Shown piece by piece: positions 37,179-45,400 of a DNA stretch of 64,000 nucleotides. The stretch spans positions 1 to 64,000 of the forward strand of contig JBGAGT010000003.1 in NCBI GenBank assembly GCA_044226535.1, given 5' to 3'. This DNA is from VBCG01 sp044226535. GTDB taxonomy: Bacteria; Pseudomonadota; Gammaproteobacteria; Burkholderiales; Casimicrobiaceae. The notes below the pieces were generated by a model that was not told the origin of the DNA, did not search any database, and saw only the letters and a list, made by a program, of their open reading frames with translations. A program made the translations under genes and the position numbers. The first letter of the stretch is position 1. Every line of letters starts with the position of its first letter.

Positions 37179-37655
37179 ATGAAAGTCTTCGCCAACACCG
37201 TCGTCACGCTCGCGTTCAGGCTCTACGACACCAACAACAACCTGCTCGAGGAAACGGGTGCCGAGCCGGTTGCGTACCTGCACGGCGGTCATTCGGGCAT
37301 TTTTCCCAAGGTCGAAGAGGCGATCACCGACAAGGAGCCGGGGGAGAAGATCTCGGTCACGCTCGAGCCCGACGACGCGTTCGGCGAGTACGACGCGTCG
37401 CTGGTGCGCGTGGAACCCATGACGACGCTGCCGGCCGACACCACCGAGGGCGGTTACGTGGTGGCCGAGAAGGACGGCGAGGAGATCGTGTTCCGCGTCA
37501 CCAGCATCGCCGACGGCAACGCGGTGCTCGACGGCAACCACGAGCTCGCGGGACAGCGCCTGCGTTTCGACGCCACCGTGGTCGACGTCCGTCCCGCCAC
37601 CCAGGAAGAGATCTCCCACGGTCACGTGCATGGCGCGCACGGGCACCATCACTGA
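37179..37655 (+). CDS. slyD: FKBP-type peptidyl-prolyl isomerase SlyD
   Basis: Folding helper and nickel metallochaperone family. 158 residues from ATG 37179, preceded by GGGA at 37170-37173; GTG 37158 and ATG 37173 are in-frame alternatives. The FKBP domain is split by an insert-in-flap domain (about 70-125): VVTLAFRLYD, YLHGGHSGIFPKVEEAI, EPDDAFGEYD and GNHELAGQRLRFDATV. The tail SHGHVHGAHGHHH is a metal-binding histidine cluster, shorter than in E. coli. A TACAAT -10 lies at 37145-37150. The next gene overlaps its end by 26 bases. Confidence 0.92.
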   Translation: MKVFANTVVTLAFRLYDTNNNLLEETGAEPVAYLHGGHSGIFPKVEEAITDKEPGEKISVTLEPDDAFGEYDASLVRVEPMTTLPADTTEGGYVVAEKDGEEIVFRVTSIADGNAVLDGNHELAGQRLRFDATVVDVRPATQEEISHGHVHGAHGHHH

Positions 37656-38352
37656 GGCCGGCGTGCTGCCCGGCGGCGACGACGCCCGGGTGGGACGCCT
37701 GCTGACGCGCCGTGAGGCGCTGGCGCTGCTCGCCGTCGCCGCGCTGCCGGGCGGCGCGCGGGCCGCCGATGCGCCACCGTCCTGCGTGGCGCGGCCCGAG
37801 CAGACGGAGGGACCGTATTTCGTCGATGGTGCGCTCGAGCGCCCGGTATTGCGCGACGACCGGCAGGGCGCGCCGCTCGAGCTCGCGTTCGCCGTCTCGT
37901 CCATCGCGGGCGGCGCCTGCACGCCCCTCGGCGGCGCGCAGGTCGACGTCTGGCATTGCGACGCGGCAGGGGCCTACTCGGGCGTCGGAGGGGCGGCGGG
38001 GACGCGCTTCCTGCGCGGCTGGCAGGCGACCGATCGCGCCGGGCGGGCGCGCTTTTCCACCATCGTCCCCGGCTGGTATCCGGGACGTGCGGTGCACGTC
38101 CATTTCAAGGTCAGGACCGTGCACGCCGGCAAGGGGCGCGAGTTCACCTCGCAGCTCTATTTCGACGAGGCCTTCGTCGCGCGTGTCTTCGCCGGACCGC
38201 CCTACGCCGAACGCCGGGGACGCTGGATGCGCAACGCCGAGGACTTCATCTTCACCCGGGACGGTGGCAGGTCGCTGGTGCTCGACCCGCGGGCCGCGGG
38301 AAGCGGCCATGCCGCGAACTTTTCGCTGGCCCTGGACCTCGAACCGCGATGA
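37630..38352 (+). CDS. Exported intradiol ring-cleavage dioxygenase-like protein
   Basis: 240 residues. RPEQTEGPYFVDG, VDVWHCDAAGAYSG, FLRGWQATDRAGRARFSTI, VPGWYPGRAVHVHFKV and FTSQLYFDEAF are the protocatechuate-dioxygenase-beta-like core; the ligand set Tyr/Tyr/His/His is visible as Y in AAGAYS, Y in GWYPGR and HVH. An N-terminal LTRREALALLAVAAL stretch suggests a Tat signal, so the enzyme is probably periplasmic, unlike catabolic relatives. It overlaps slyD by 26 bases; whether SlyD helps fold or metallate it is speculation. Substrate unknown. Confidence 0.82.
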   Translation: MARTGTITEAGVLPGGDDARVGRLLTRREALALLAVAALPGGARAADAPPSCVARPEQTEGPYFVDGALERPVLRDDRQGAPLELAFAVSSIAGGACTPLGGAQVDVWHCDAAGAYSGVGGAAGTRFLRGWQATDRAGRARFSTIVPGWYPGRAVHVHFKVRTVHAGKGREFTSQLYFDEAFVARVFAGPPYAERRGRWMRNAEDFIFTRDGGRSLVLDPRAAGSGHAANFSLALDLEPR

Positions 38353-39158
38353 ACCGCACACTCCTCCTGGTCATCGCCGTGGCCGCCGCCGTCGTGATCG
38401 GCGTGGCCGGTTATTTCACCTTGAGCCGTCCCGGCGAGGTTCCCCCGGCGCCGGTCATCGCGCCCGCGCCCCCGCCCGCGCCGGCGCCGGCCGCGCAGGC
38501 CCCCGCGATCGAGCATCCCATCGACGAATCGGCGCTGGCGCGCGAGGCGCCGGCCCCCGAGGCGGTGGAGCTCGACCACAGCGACGCGGCGATGCGTGCG
38601 GCGATGGCCGACGTGTTCGCCGGGCACGCCTTGCCGTCCTTCCTGCACCTCGATCGCATCATCCGCAGCCTCGTGGCCACCGTCGACGCGCTGCCGCGCG
38701 ACAGCGTGTCGCCCACGGTGATGCCGGTCGACCCGGTGCCCGGGCGCATGGCCGTCGCGCAGGGGGAGGGCAGGATCACGCTCGCGGCCGACAACGACCT
38801 GCGCTACGCACCCTATGTCGCGGTGCTGAAGGGCGTGGACGCGCGCCGTGCGGCCGCGCTCTATGTCCACCACTACCCGCTGTTCCAGCAGGCGTATCGC
38901 GAGCTCGGCTATCCCAACGGCTATTTCAACGACCGGCTGGTGCGCGTCATCGACATGCTGCTGGCCACGCCCGAGGTCGAGGGGCCGATCGAGCTCGCGC
39001 AACCCAAGGTGGTCTACGTGTTCGCCGACCCCAAGCTCGAGTCGCTGCCGGCGGGCCAGAAGATCCTGCTGCGGCTGGGACGCGACAACGCGGCGGCGGT
39101 GAGGGCGAAGCTGCGCGAGTTCCGTGCGCAGATCGTGCGCGCGGCGCCCAAGCCCTGA
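38349..39158 (+). CDS. DUF3014 membrane-anchored protein
   Basis: 269 residues. One N-terminal helix (LLLVIAVAAAVVIGVAGYF) is followed by a Pro/Ala stretch (about 28-55) and a globular DUF3014 domain: LDRIIRSLVATVDALPRDSV, RYAPYVAVLKGVD, HHYPLFQQAYRELGYPNGYF, VVYVFADPKLE and GQKILLRLGRDNA. Probably anchored in the inner membrane facing the periplasm. Function unknown. Its ATG overlaps the dioxygenase stop (ATGA), so slyD, dioxygenase and DUF3014 form one coupled run. Confidence 0.85.
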   Translation: MNRTLLLVIAVAAAVVIGVAGYFTLSRPGEVPPAPVIAPAPPPAPAPAAQAPAIEHPIDESALAREAPAPEAVELDHSDAAMRAAMADVFAGHALPSFLHLDRIIRSLVATVDALPRDSVSPTVMPVDPVPGRMAVAQGEGRITLAADNDLRYAPYVAVLKGVDARRAAALYVHHYPLFQQAYRELGYPNGYFNDRLVRVIDMLLATPEVEGPIELAQPKVVYVFADPKLESLPAGQKILLRLGRDNAAAVRAKLREFRAQIVRAAPKP

Positions 39159-39209
39159 GGCCTTGCCTCGCGCCCGGCGGCGCCGCCCCGCGCTGCCCGT
39201 CCTCGCCTG

Positions 39210-41861
39210 CTAGGCGTCGTCGCCCGCGGCGAGGCGCTTGAGCTCGTAGAGCGCCGCGAGCGCCTCGCGCGGCGCCAGCGAATCAGGGTCGATGTGCGCC
39301 AGCGCCGCGGCCAGCGCCGCCGGGCCCGTCGCGCGACCGTCGCCGCCGGCGTCCGCGCTGCCCGTGCCGTTGCTCTTGCCGTGGCCGCCCCCGTCGGGAA
39401 CGCCTGCCGCGGGGCTCGCGAAGAGGTCCGCCTGCGCGGCGTTGCCGGCGCCGAAGCGGTCGAGGCGCGCGAGATGGGCGCGCGCCTCGCGCACGGTGTC
39501 GGCGGGGAGCCCTGCGAGCCTGGCCACCGCGATGCCGAAGCTTCGGCTCGCGGGCCCCTCGGCGACGGCGTGCAGGAACACGATGCCGCCTTCGCGTCCA
39601 CCGGTCTCGGCCGCGTCGAAATGCACGTTGGCGCAGCCCTCGACCTCGGCGGCCAGCGCGGTGAGCTCGAAGTAGTGGGTCGCGAAGAGCGTCAGGCTGC
39701 GGTTGACGCGGGCGAGGCGCTGCGCGATCGCGAAGGCGAGCGCGAGGCCGTCGTAGGTCGACGTGCCGCGGCCGATCTCGTCCACCAGCACCAGGCTCTG
39801 CGGCGTCGCACGGCGGACGATGGTCGCGGCCTCGGTCATCTCGACCATGAAGGTCGAGCGGCCGCGCGCGAGGTCGTCGGAGGCCCCGATGCGGGTGTAG
39901 ATGGCGTCGATCGGGCCCAGCGTGGCGCGCTTCGCGGGCACGTACGAGCCGGCGCAGGCGAGCAGCGCGATCAACGCGGCCTGGCGCATGTAGGTGGACT
40001 TGCCGCCCATGTTCGGCCCCGTGACGATCAGCAGCCGCCGCTCGCGCGACAGCGCGAGGTCGTTGGGCACGAAGGACTCGACGCGCGCGGCGACCACCGG
40101 ATGGATGCCGCCCTCGATGGCGATGCCCGGCGCGTCGGCGAAAGCGGGGCGCGTCCATCCGCCGTCGCGCGCGACCTCGGCCAGCGAGGCCAGCACGTCG
40201 AGCGTGGCCAGCGCCACCGCCGCGCCCTTGAGCGCCGGCAGGGCCGGGAGGAGCTCGGCGAGCAGGGCCTCGTAAAGCACGCGCTCGCGCGACAGCGCGC
40301 GCTCCTGCGCCGACAGCGCCTTGTCCTCGAAGGCCTTGAGCTCGGGCGTGATGTAGCGCTCGGCGTTCTTGAGGGTCTGCCGCCGCCGGTAGTCGTCGGG
40401 CACGCGCGCGACGTTGCCGTGCGTGACCTCGATGTAGAAGCCGTGCACGCGGTTGTACTCGACGCGCAGGGTGGCGATGCCCGTGCGCTCGCGCTCGCGC
40501 GCCTCCAGCGCGAGCAGGAAGTCGCCGCATTGCGTGTCGAGGGCGCGCAGCTCGTCGAGCTCGGCGTCGTGGCCGGGGGCGATCACGCCTCCGTCGCGGA
40601 GCTGCGTGGAAGGCTCGACGGCGATCGCTCGCGCGAGCATCGCCTGCCAGCGCGCGTCGACGCCGAGCGCGGCGGCCGACGCGCGGCACAGCGGTGCCGC
40701 GAGCGGCGCGAGCGAGCCGGCGAGCGCGGGCAGCGACGCCAGCGTGTCGCGCAAGGCCGCGAGCTCGCGCGGCCGCGCCGAGCCGAGCGCCACGCGCGCG
40801 GCGATGCGCTCGACGTCGGCCACCCCACGGAGCGCCGCGCGCAGCGCGGCGAGGCGCGGCGCATCGGCGATCAGCGCGTCGAGCGCCTCGTGGCGGGCGT
40901 TGGCGACGCCGCGGTCGCGCGCGACCTCGGTCAGCCAGCGGCGAAGGAGGCGCGAGCCCGCCGCCGTGGCGCAGCGGTCGACCACGCCGAGCAGCGTCGT
41001 GTCGCCGCTGCCCGTGGTGGACTCGAGGACCTCGAGGTTGCGCAGCGTCGCCGGGTCGAGCTCGACCAGCGACGAGCCGTCGATCGACTCGAGCTCGGCG
41101 ACGTGGGCCATGGCCGCGCGCTGCGTGGCTGCCGCATAGCCGAACAGCGCGCCCGCCGCGCCGAGCGCCAGCGGCATGCCGTCGACGCGGAACGCGGCCA
41201 GGTCGCGCGTGCCGAAGTGCCGCGCCAGCGCGCGTTCCGCGGCGCCGGCGTCGAACTGCCACGCGGGCAGCCTGCGCACCGGCGCGCCGCCCTGTTCGAG
41301 CACGCGCGGCAGCTCGGCGTCGTCGGCGACCAGGACCTCGGCGATGTCGAGGCGCGCCAGCGTCGACTCGAGGTCCTCCGTCGCGGGCTCGGCGAGCACC
41401 AGGCGGCCCGAGGCGAGATTGAGCCAGGCCACGCCGAAGCGGCGCGGGGAAGGTGCGAGCGCGACCAGCAGCGCGTCGCGGCGCGCATCGAGCAGGTTGG
41501 CATCGGTGAGCGTGCCCGGCGTCACGATGCGCGCGACGCGCCGCTCCATCGGCCCCTTGCCCGCGGCAGGGTCGCCGAACTGCTCGACGATCACCGCCGA
41601 CTCGCCGAGCTTCACCAGCCGCGCGAGGTGCTGCTCGATGGCGTGGTGCGGCACGCCGGCCATCGGGATCGGCGCACCCGCGGACTGGCCGCGCGTGGTG
41701 AGCGTGAGGTCGAGCATCCGCGACGCGCGCTCGGCGTCGCCGTAGAAGAGCTCGTAGAAGTCGCCCATCCGGTAGAACACGAGCTTGTCCGGATGCTCGG
41801 CCTTGACGCCGAGGTACTGGCGCATCATCGGCGTGTGCTGGCTGAAGGCGGTGTCGTTCAA
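39210..41861 (-). CDS. mutS: DNA mismatch repair protein MutS
   Basis: Recognises mismatches and, with MutL, starts repair. Contains the mismatch-contacting FYRMGDFYELF, connector, lever and clamp domains, then Walker A GPNMGGKSTYMRQ, DEIGRGTSTYDGLA and THYFELTAL. A C-terminal tail with a Gly/Ser/Asn-rich insert precedes a final helix (REALAALYELKRLAAG). The start is uncertain: TTG 41861 gives LNDTAFSQHTPMM, matching the usual MutS N terminus (883 residues). The first in-frame ATG (41828) would give MMRQYLGV and lose about 11 conserved residues. No good ribosome site is seen for either. Confidence 0.93.
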   Translation of the reverse strand: MNDTAFSQHTPMMRQYLGVKAEHPDKLVFYRMGDFYELFYGDAERASRMLDLTLTTRGQSAGAPIPMAGVPHHAIEQHLARLVKLGESAVIVEQFGDPAAGKGPMERRVARIVTPGTLTDANLLDARRDALLVALAPSPRRFGVAWLNLASGRLVLAEPATEDLESTLARLDIAEVLVADDAELPRVLEQGGAPVRRLPAWQFDAGAAERALARHFGTRDLAAFRVDGMPLALGAAGALFGYAAATQRAAMAHVAELESIDGSSLVELDPATLRNLEVLESTTGSGDTTLLGVVDRCATAAGSRLLRRWLTEVARDRGVANARHEALDALIADAPRLAALRAALRGVADVERIAARVALGSARPRELAALRDTLASLPALAGSLAPLAAPLCRASAAALGVDARWQAMLARAIAVEPSTQLRDGGVIAPGHDAELDELRALDTQCGDFLLALEARERERTGIATLRVEYNRVHGFYIEVTHGNVARVPDDYRRRQTLKNAERYITPELKAFEDKALSAQERALSRERVLYEALLAELLPALPALKGAAVALATLDVLASLAEVARDGGWTRPAFADAPGIAIEGGIHPVVAARVESFVPNDLALSRERRLLIVTGPNMGGKSTYMRQAALIALLACAGSYVPAKRATLGPIDAIYTRIGASDDLARGRSTFMVEMTEAATIVRRATPQSLVLVDEIGRGTSTYDGLALAFAIAQRLARVNRSLTLFATHYFELTALAAEVEGCANVHFDAAETGGREGGIVFLHAVAEGPASRSFGIAVARLAGLPADTVREARAHLARLDRFGAGNAAQADLFASPAAGVPDGGGHGKSNGTGSADAGGDGRATGPAALAAALAHIDPDSLAPREALAALYELKRLAAGDDA

Positions 41862-41986
41862 GGCGCGTGGAAGCAGGGAAAGGGCGGCGGTTCCATCGGA
41901 AATGCCGCTGCCGGCGATCGGTTTTTTGCATTGTACGTTCGATGCGTCGCACCCTAGGATGGCCCATCGCAACACCTCCCTTGCCC

Positions 41987-42925
41987 ATGGATGCCGTCGC
42001 TCCCCTATCCGCGGGGACTGCACCGCGGGAAGCGCCGCGCCGACACGGCGTGCGCGTCGACCGCCTGGCGATCCCCGTGACACGACAGGTCGGCTGCCTC
42101 GTCGCCGGCGATGCCGACGCGCCCGAGACGCTCGTGCTGGTGCACGGCGCCGGCATGCGCGCGCGCTCGTGGACGCCGCAGCTCAAGCAGCTCGCGAGCG
42201 CCATGCACCTCGTCGCCGTCGACCTGCCCGGCCATGGCGATTCGGACACGCCCGCGGAGGCGCTGCCCGAGGCCGCGCTCGACCACTACGCCGAGGCGGT
42301 GCACGGCGTGGTCGAGGCGCTGGACAAGGGACGCGTGTTCATCGTCGGGCATTCGCTGGGGGCGTCGGTGGCGATCAGGGTCGCGGCCCAGGCGCCGCGG
42401 CGGGTGAAGGGGCTGGTGCTGATCTCCGCGTGTGCGCGGCTTCCCGAGCACAACAACGCCGTCGACGCCTGGCTCGCCGCATTGCCGCCGCCGTTGCGCC
42501 AGCTCCTCGCCATGGGCGGCACGCGCGCGGCGCTGTTCGGCGCGGGGGCTTCGCGCGCGAGCGTCGAGCAGGCCATGCGCGACCTCGAGGCCTGCCCCGC
42601 CGAGGTCATGCGCGCCGACATCGCCGCGGCCAAGGCGATGGACGTCGAGCAGGACGCACGCAACCTCGAGGCGCCGACGCTGATCCTCTGCGGCCGCGAC
42701 GAGATGCTGACGCCGCCCGCCGAGTCGCAGCGCCTGCAGGCGCTGGTGCCTGACGCCACGCTCAAGCTGGTGGCGCGCGCCGGGCACATGCTGCCGCTCG
42801 AATCGCCGCAGGTGGTCGGGCGCGAGATCGGGCGCTTCGTGGCGCGCGTGGTAGGCGGCACGCAGGCGAACGACGCGCAGGCGAACGACGCGCAGGCGAA
42901 CGACGCGGCGCATGCCGGCGGCTGA
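41987..42925 (+). CDS. Alpha/beta hydrolase
   Basis: 312 residues from ATG 41987. LVLVHGAGMRARSW (oxyanion), VDLPGHGDSD, nucleophile elbow GHSLGAS, aspartate in LILCGRDEMLTPP and histidine in RAGHMLPLESP give a full catalytic triad. Substrate unknown. The C terminus ends in three copies of QANDA encoded by a 15-bp tandem repeat. The frame stays open 40 codons further upstream toward mutS, but that part looks non-coding. It is divergent from mutS and convergent with ndh. Confidence 0.82.
   Translation: MDAVAPLSAGTAPREAPRRHGVRVDRLAIPVTRQVGCLVAGDADAPETLVLVHGAGMRARSWTPQLKQLASAMHLVAVDLPGHGDSDTPAEALPEAALDHYAEAVHGVVEALDKGRVFIVGHSLGASVAIRVAAQAPRRVKGLVLISACARLPEHNNAVDAWLAALPPPLRQLLAMGGTRAALFGAGASRASVEQAMRDLEACPAEVMRADIAAAKAMDVEQDARNLEAPTLILCGRDEMLTPPAESQRLQALVPDATLKLVARAGHMLPLESPQVVGREIGRFVARVVGGTQANDAQANDAQANDAAHAGG
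42861..42905. repeat. 15-bp tandem repeat, three copies, inside a hydrolase gene
   Basis: CGCAGGCGAACGACG three times without change at 42861-42875, 42876-42890 and 42891-42905. It keeps the reading frame and encodes QANDA units at the hydrolase C terminus. Confidence 0.9.
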
Positions 42926-42941
42926 GCCGCAGCTGCGCGCC

Positions 42942-44264
42942 TCAGTGCAGCTTGACGCGGGGCTCGGTGCGCTCGCGCAGGAAGCGGCCGAGGCTGCCCA
43001 GCACGACCCGCGGCCAGCCGTGCAGCGCGGCGAGGTGCAGCGTGTAATTCGCCGCGTACATGACGCGCGCGACCAGGCCCTCGATGAACATCGCGCCGCC
43101 GATCAGGCCGCCCATCAGGTTGCCCACCGCAGAGGTCTCGCCGAGCGACACCAGCGAGCCGTAGTTGTGGTAGCGGAAGGGCGAGAGCGGCTCGCCGGCG
43201 ATGCGCCGGCGGATCATGCGCGCCACGTGCGAGGCCTCCTGGTGCGCGGCCTGGGCGAGCGGGGGCAGGAACATGCCGGGGCGGTCGTTCCAGGGCACCT
43301 GCGCGCAGTCGCCGATGGCGAAGATCGCGTCGTCGTCGACGCTTTGCAGCGTGGGCCGCACCACGACCTGGTTCACGCGGTTGGTGGCGAGCCCGCCGAA
43401 GCCCGCCAGCCAGTCGGGGGCCTTGACGCCGGCCGACCACACCACGAGGTCGTAGGGCAGCGATACGCCCGACGCCATGGCGATCGCGCTGCCGTCGATG
43501 CGCACCACGCGCTCGCCGGTGCGGATGTCGACGTCGAGCTCGCGCAGGAGCTTCGCGGTGGCCTCGGAGACGCGCTCGGGCAGCGGCGGCAGGATGCGCG
43601 CCGCGGCCTCGATCAGCGTGATGCGCACCTGGCGCTTGGCGTCGAAGGCGGTGAGCCCGAAGCTCGCGATCACCCGCGTGGTGTCGCGCAGTTGCGCCGC
43701 GAGCTCGACGCCGGTGGCGCCCGCGCCGACGATGACGACGTTGACGTCGGGACGCGCGCCCGTCTCGCCCGCGGCATTGGCGCGCGCGCAGGCGGCGATC
43801 AGGCGACGGTGGAAGCGCTCGGCGTCGGAGGCCGAGTCGAGCGTCGACGCGTAGGTCCGCACGCCCGGCGTCCCGAAGTCGTTGGACACGCCGCCCACCG
43901 CCAGCACCAGCGTGTTGTAGCCGATCTCGCGGCGCGGCAGCATGGCGAGGCCCTCGGCGTCGACCACCGCGCCGATGGTGATGACGCGGCGCGCGCGGTC
44001 GATGGCCTCGAGCGCGCCCAGGCGGAACGCGAAGCCGTGCCAGTGCGCCTGCGCGAGGTAGTCGATCTGGTGCGCGTTGACGTCGAGGCTGCCGGCAGCG
44101 GCCTCGTGCAGCAGCGGCTTCCACATGTGCGTCTCGTTGCGGTCGACCAGCGTGACGCTGGCCCGCCTGTGGCGGCCGAAGGCCTCACCGAGGCGGGTGG
44201 CGAGCTCGAGCCCGCCGGCGCCGCCGCCGACGATGACGACGCGATGCCCCTCAGCGCCCGCCAT
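42942..44264 (-). CDS. ndh: Type II NADH:quinone oxidoreductase
   Basis: 440-residue non-proton-pumping NADH dehydrogenase. FAD-binding VVIVGGGAGGLELA at about 9-22, NAD-binding NVVIVGAGATGVELA (about 178-192), the second FAD contact FAIGDCAQVP, and LAQAAHQEASHVA. The C-terminal part (MYAANYTLHLAALHGW) is amphipathic and would hold it on the membrane. Its first 14 bases overlap the end of the upstream ABC ATPase gene, so it is the last cistron of that transport operon. Confidence 0.92.
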   Translation of the reverse strand: MAGAEGHRVVIVGGGAGGLELATRLGEAFGRHRRASVTLVDRNETHMWKPLLHEAAAGSLDVNAHQIDYLAQAHWHGFAFRLGALEAIDRARRVITIGAVVDAEGLAMLPRREIGYNTLVLAVGGVSNDFGTPGVRTYASTLDSASDAERFHRRLIAACARANAAGETGARPDVNVVIVGAGATGVELAAQLRDTTRVIASFGLTAFDAKRQVRITLIEAAARILPPLPERVSEATAKLLRELDVDIRTGERVVRIDGSAIAMASGVSLPYDLVVWSAGVKAPDWLAGFGGLATNRVNQVVVRPTLQSVDDDAIFAIGDCAQVPWNDRPGMFLPPLAQAAHQEASHVARMIRRRIAGEPLSPFRYHNYGSLVSLGETSAVGNLMGGLIGGAMFIEGLVARVMYAANYTLHLAALHGWPRVVLGSLGRFLRERTEPRVKLH

Positions 44265-45333
44265 CGGCCTGGGCGGGGAATACCCAGAGGGCGTCGGGCG
44301 GGAGCTCGAGCTGGCAGGTGCTGCCGGCCGCGAGCTCGCGATCGCCGTAGGCGCGCATGCGCGCCCCCGCCACGTCGAACAGGTGCTCGAAGCGGTCGCC
44401 GACGTACATCGACGTGACCAGCGTGGCCGCGAGGCGGTTCGGCCCGGGCGTGTCGGCGACGCGCAGCCGCTCGACGCGGATCATCGCCACGCCGCGCGCC
44501 CCGGCGCGCGCGCCTTCGCGCGCGATGCCCGCGAGCGAGAAGCCGGCACCGGCAAGCGTCGCGCGCCCGCCCGCCACCTCGGACACCGTGCCCTCGACGC
44601 GGTTGTTGCTGCCCATGAAGTCGGCGGTGAAGAGCGTGCGCGGGTCGCCGTACATCTCGCGCGGCGTGCCCTGCTGGACGATGCGCCCCTGGTCGAGCAG
44701 CAGGATGCGATCGGACATCGCCATCGCCTCGGCCTGGTCGTGGGTGACGCAGAGCGCGGAGAGCTGCAGCCGCATGATCAGCTCGCGCAGCCACGCGCGC
44801 GCCTCCTCGCGCAGCTTGGCGTCGAGGTTGGACAGGGGCTCGTCGAGCAGGATCACCGGCGGGTTGTAGACCAACGCGCGCGCCAGCGCCACGCGTTGCT
44901 GCTGGCCGCCCGAGAGCTGGTGAGGGTAGCGCCCGGCGAGGTGGCCGAGCGAGAGCTCGGACAGCGCCTTCTTCACCTGCTCGTCGATCGCGGCCGCGGA
45001 TTGCCTGCGCAGCCTGAGGCCGTAGGCGACGTTGTCGAAGATGGTCTTGTGCGGCCACAGCGCGTACGACTGGAACACGAGACCGAGGTTGCGCGCCTCG
45101 GCGGGAACGTCGAGGCGCGCGTCGCCGTCGAACACACTGCGCTCGCCGATGCGGATCCTTCCCTTCCACGGCGTCTCCAGCCCCGCGACGGCGCGCAGCA
45201 GCGTGGTCTTGCCGCTGCCCGAGGGACCGAGCAGCGACACCACCTCGCCGCGCCCGAGCTCCAGCGCGACGCCGTTGAGGATGGGGTTGTCGCCGTACTT
45301 GAGGTGCAGGTCGTCGACGGAGAGCTCGGCCAT
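44251..45333 (-). CDS. ABC importer ATPase, FbpC/PotA-like
   Basis: 360 residues. Walker A GPSGSGKT at 36-43, Q-loop LVFQSYALWPHKT, signature LSGGQQQRVALARAL, Walker B ILLDEPLSNLDAKLR and H-loop CVTHDQAEAMAMSD. A C-terminal TOBE domain (about 235-355) is typical of Fe3+, spermidine and sugar importers. It pairs with the fused permease and the binding protein encoded upstream. Iron is the usual annotation for this set; phosphonate or other anions are possible. Confidence 0.88.
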   Translation of the reverse strand: MAELSVDDLHLKYGDNPILNGVALELGRGEVVSLLGPSGSGKTTLLRAVAGLETPWKGRIRIGERSVFDGDARLDVPAEARNLGLVFQSYALWPHKTIFDNVAYGLRLRRQSAAAIDEQVKKALSELSLGHLAGRYPHQLSGGQQQRVALARALVYNPPVILLDEPLSNLDAKLREEARAWLRELIMRLQLSALCVTHDQAEAMAMSDRILLLDQGRIVQQGTPREMYGDPRTLFTADFMGSNNRVEGTVSEVAGGRATLAGAGFSLAGIAREGARAGARGVAMIRVERLRVADTPGPNRLAATLVTSMYVGDRFEHLFDVAGARMRAYGDRELAAGSTCQLELPPDALWVFPAQADGGR

Positions 45334-45400
45334 GCGCGTGCCTTTGTGGTCGATGGGGACGGTTGGGGACGGCGAGCCGAGGCGTGGCGGGGGAGGGCCG

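Noticed and set aside
39294..41957. Long plus-strand frame opposite mutS
   Set aside because: Antisense shadow of mutS; no start context, no motif.
41867..41986. Upstream extension of the alpha/beta hydrolase by 40 codons
   Set aside because: The extension overlaps the mutS promoter side, is Arg/Cys rich and lacks similarity to hydrolases; ATG 41987 gives a normal protein.
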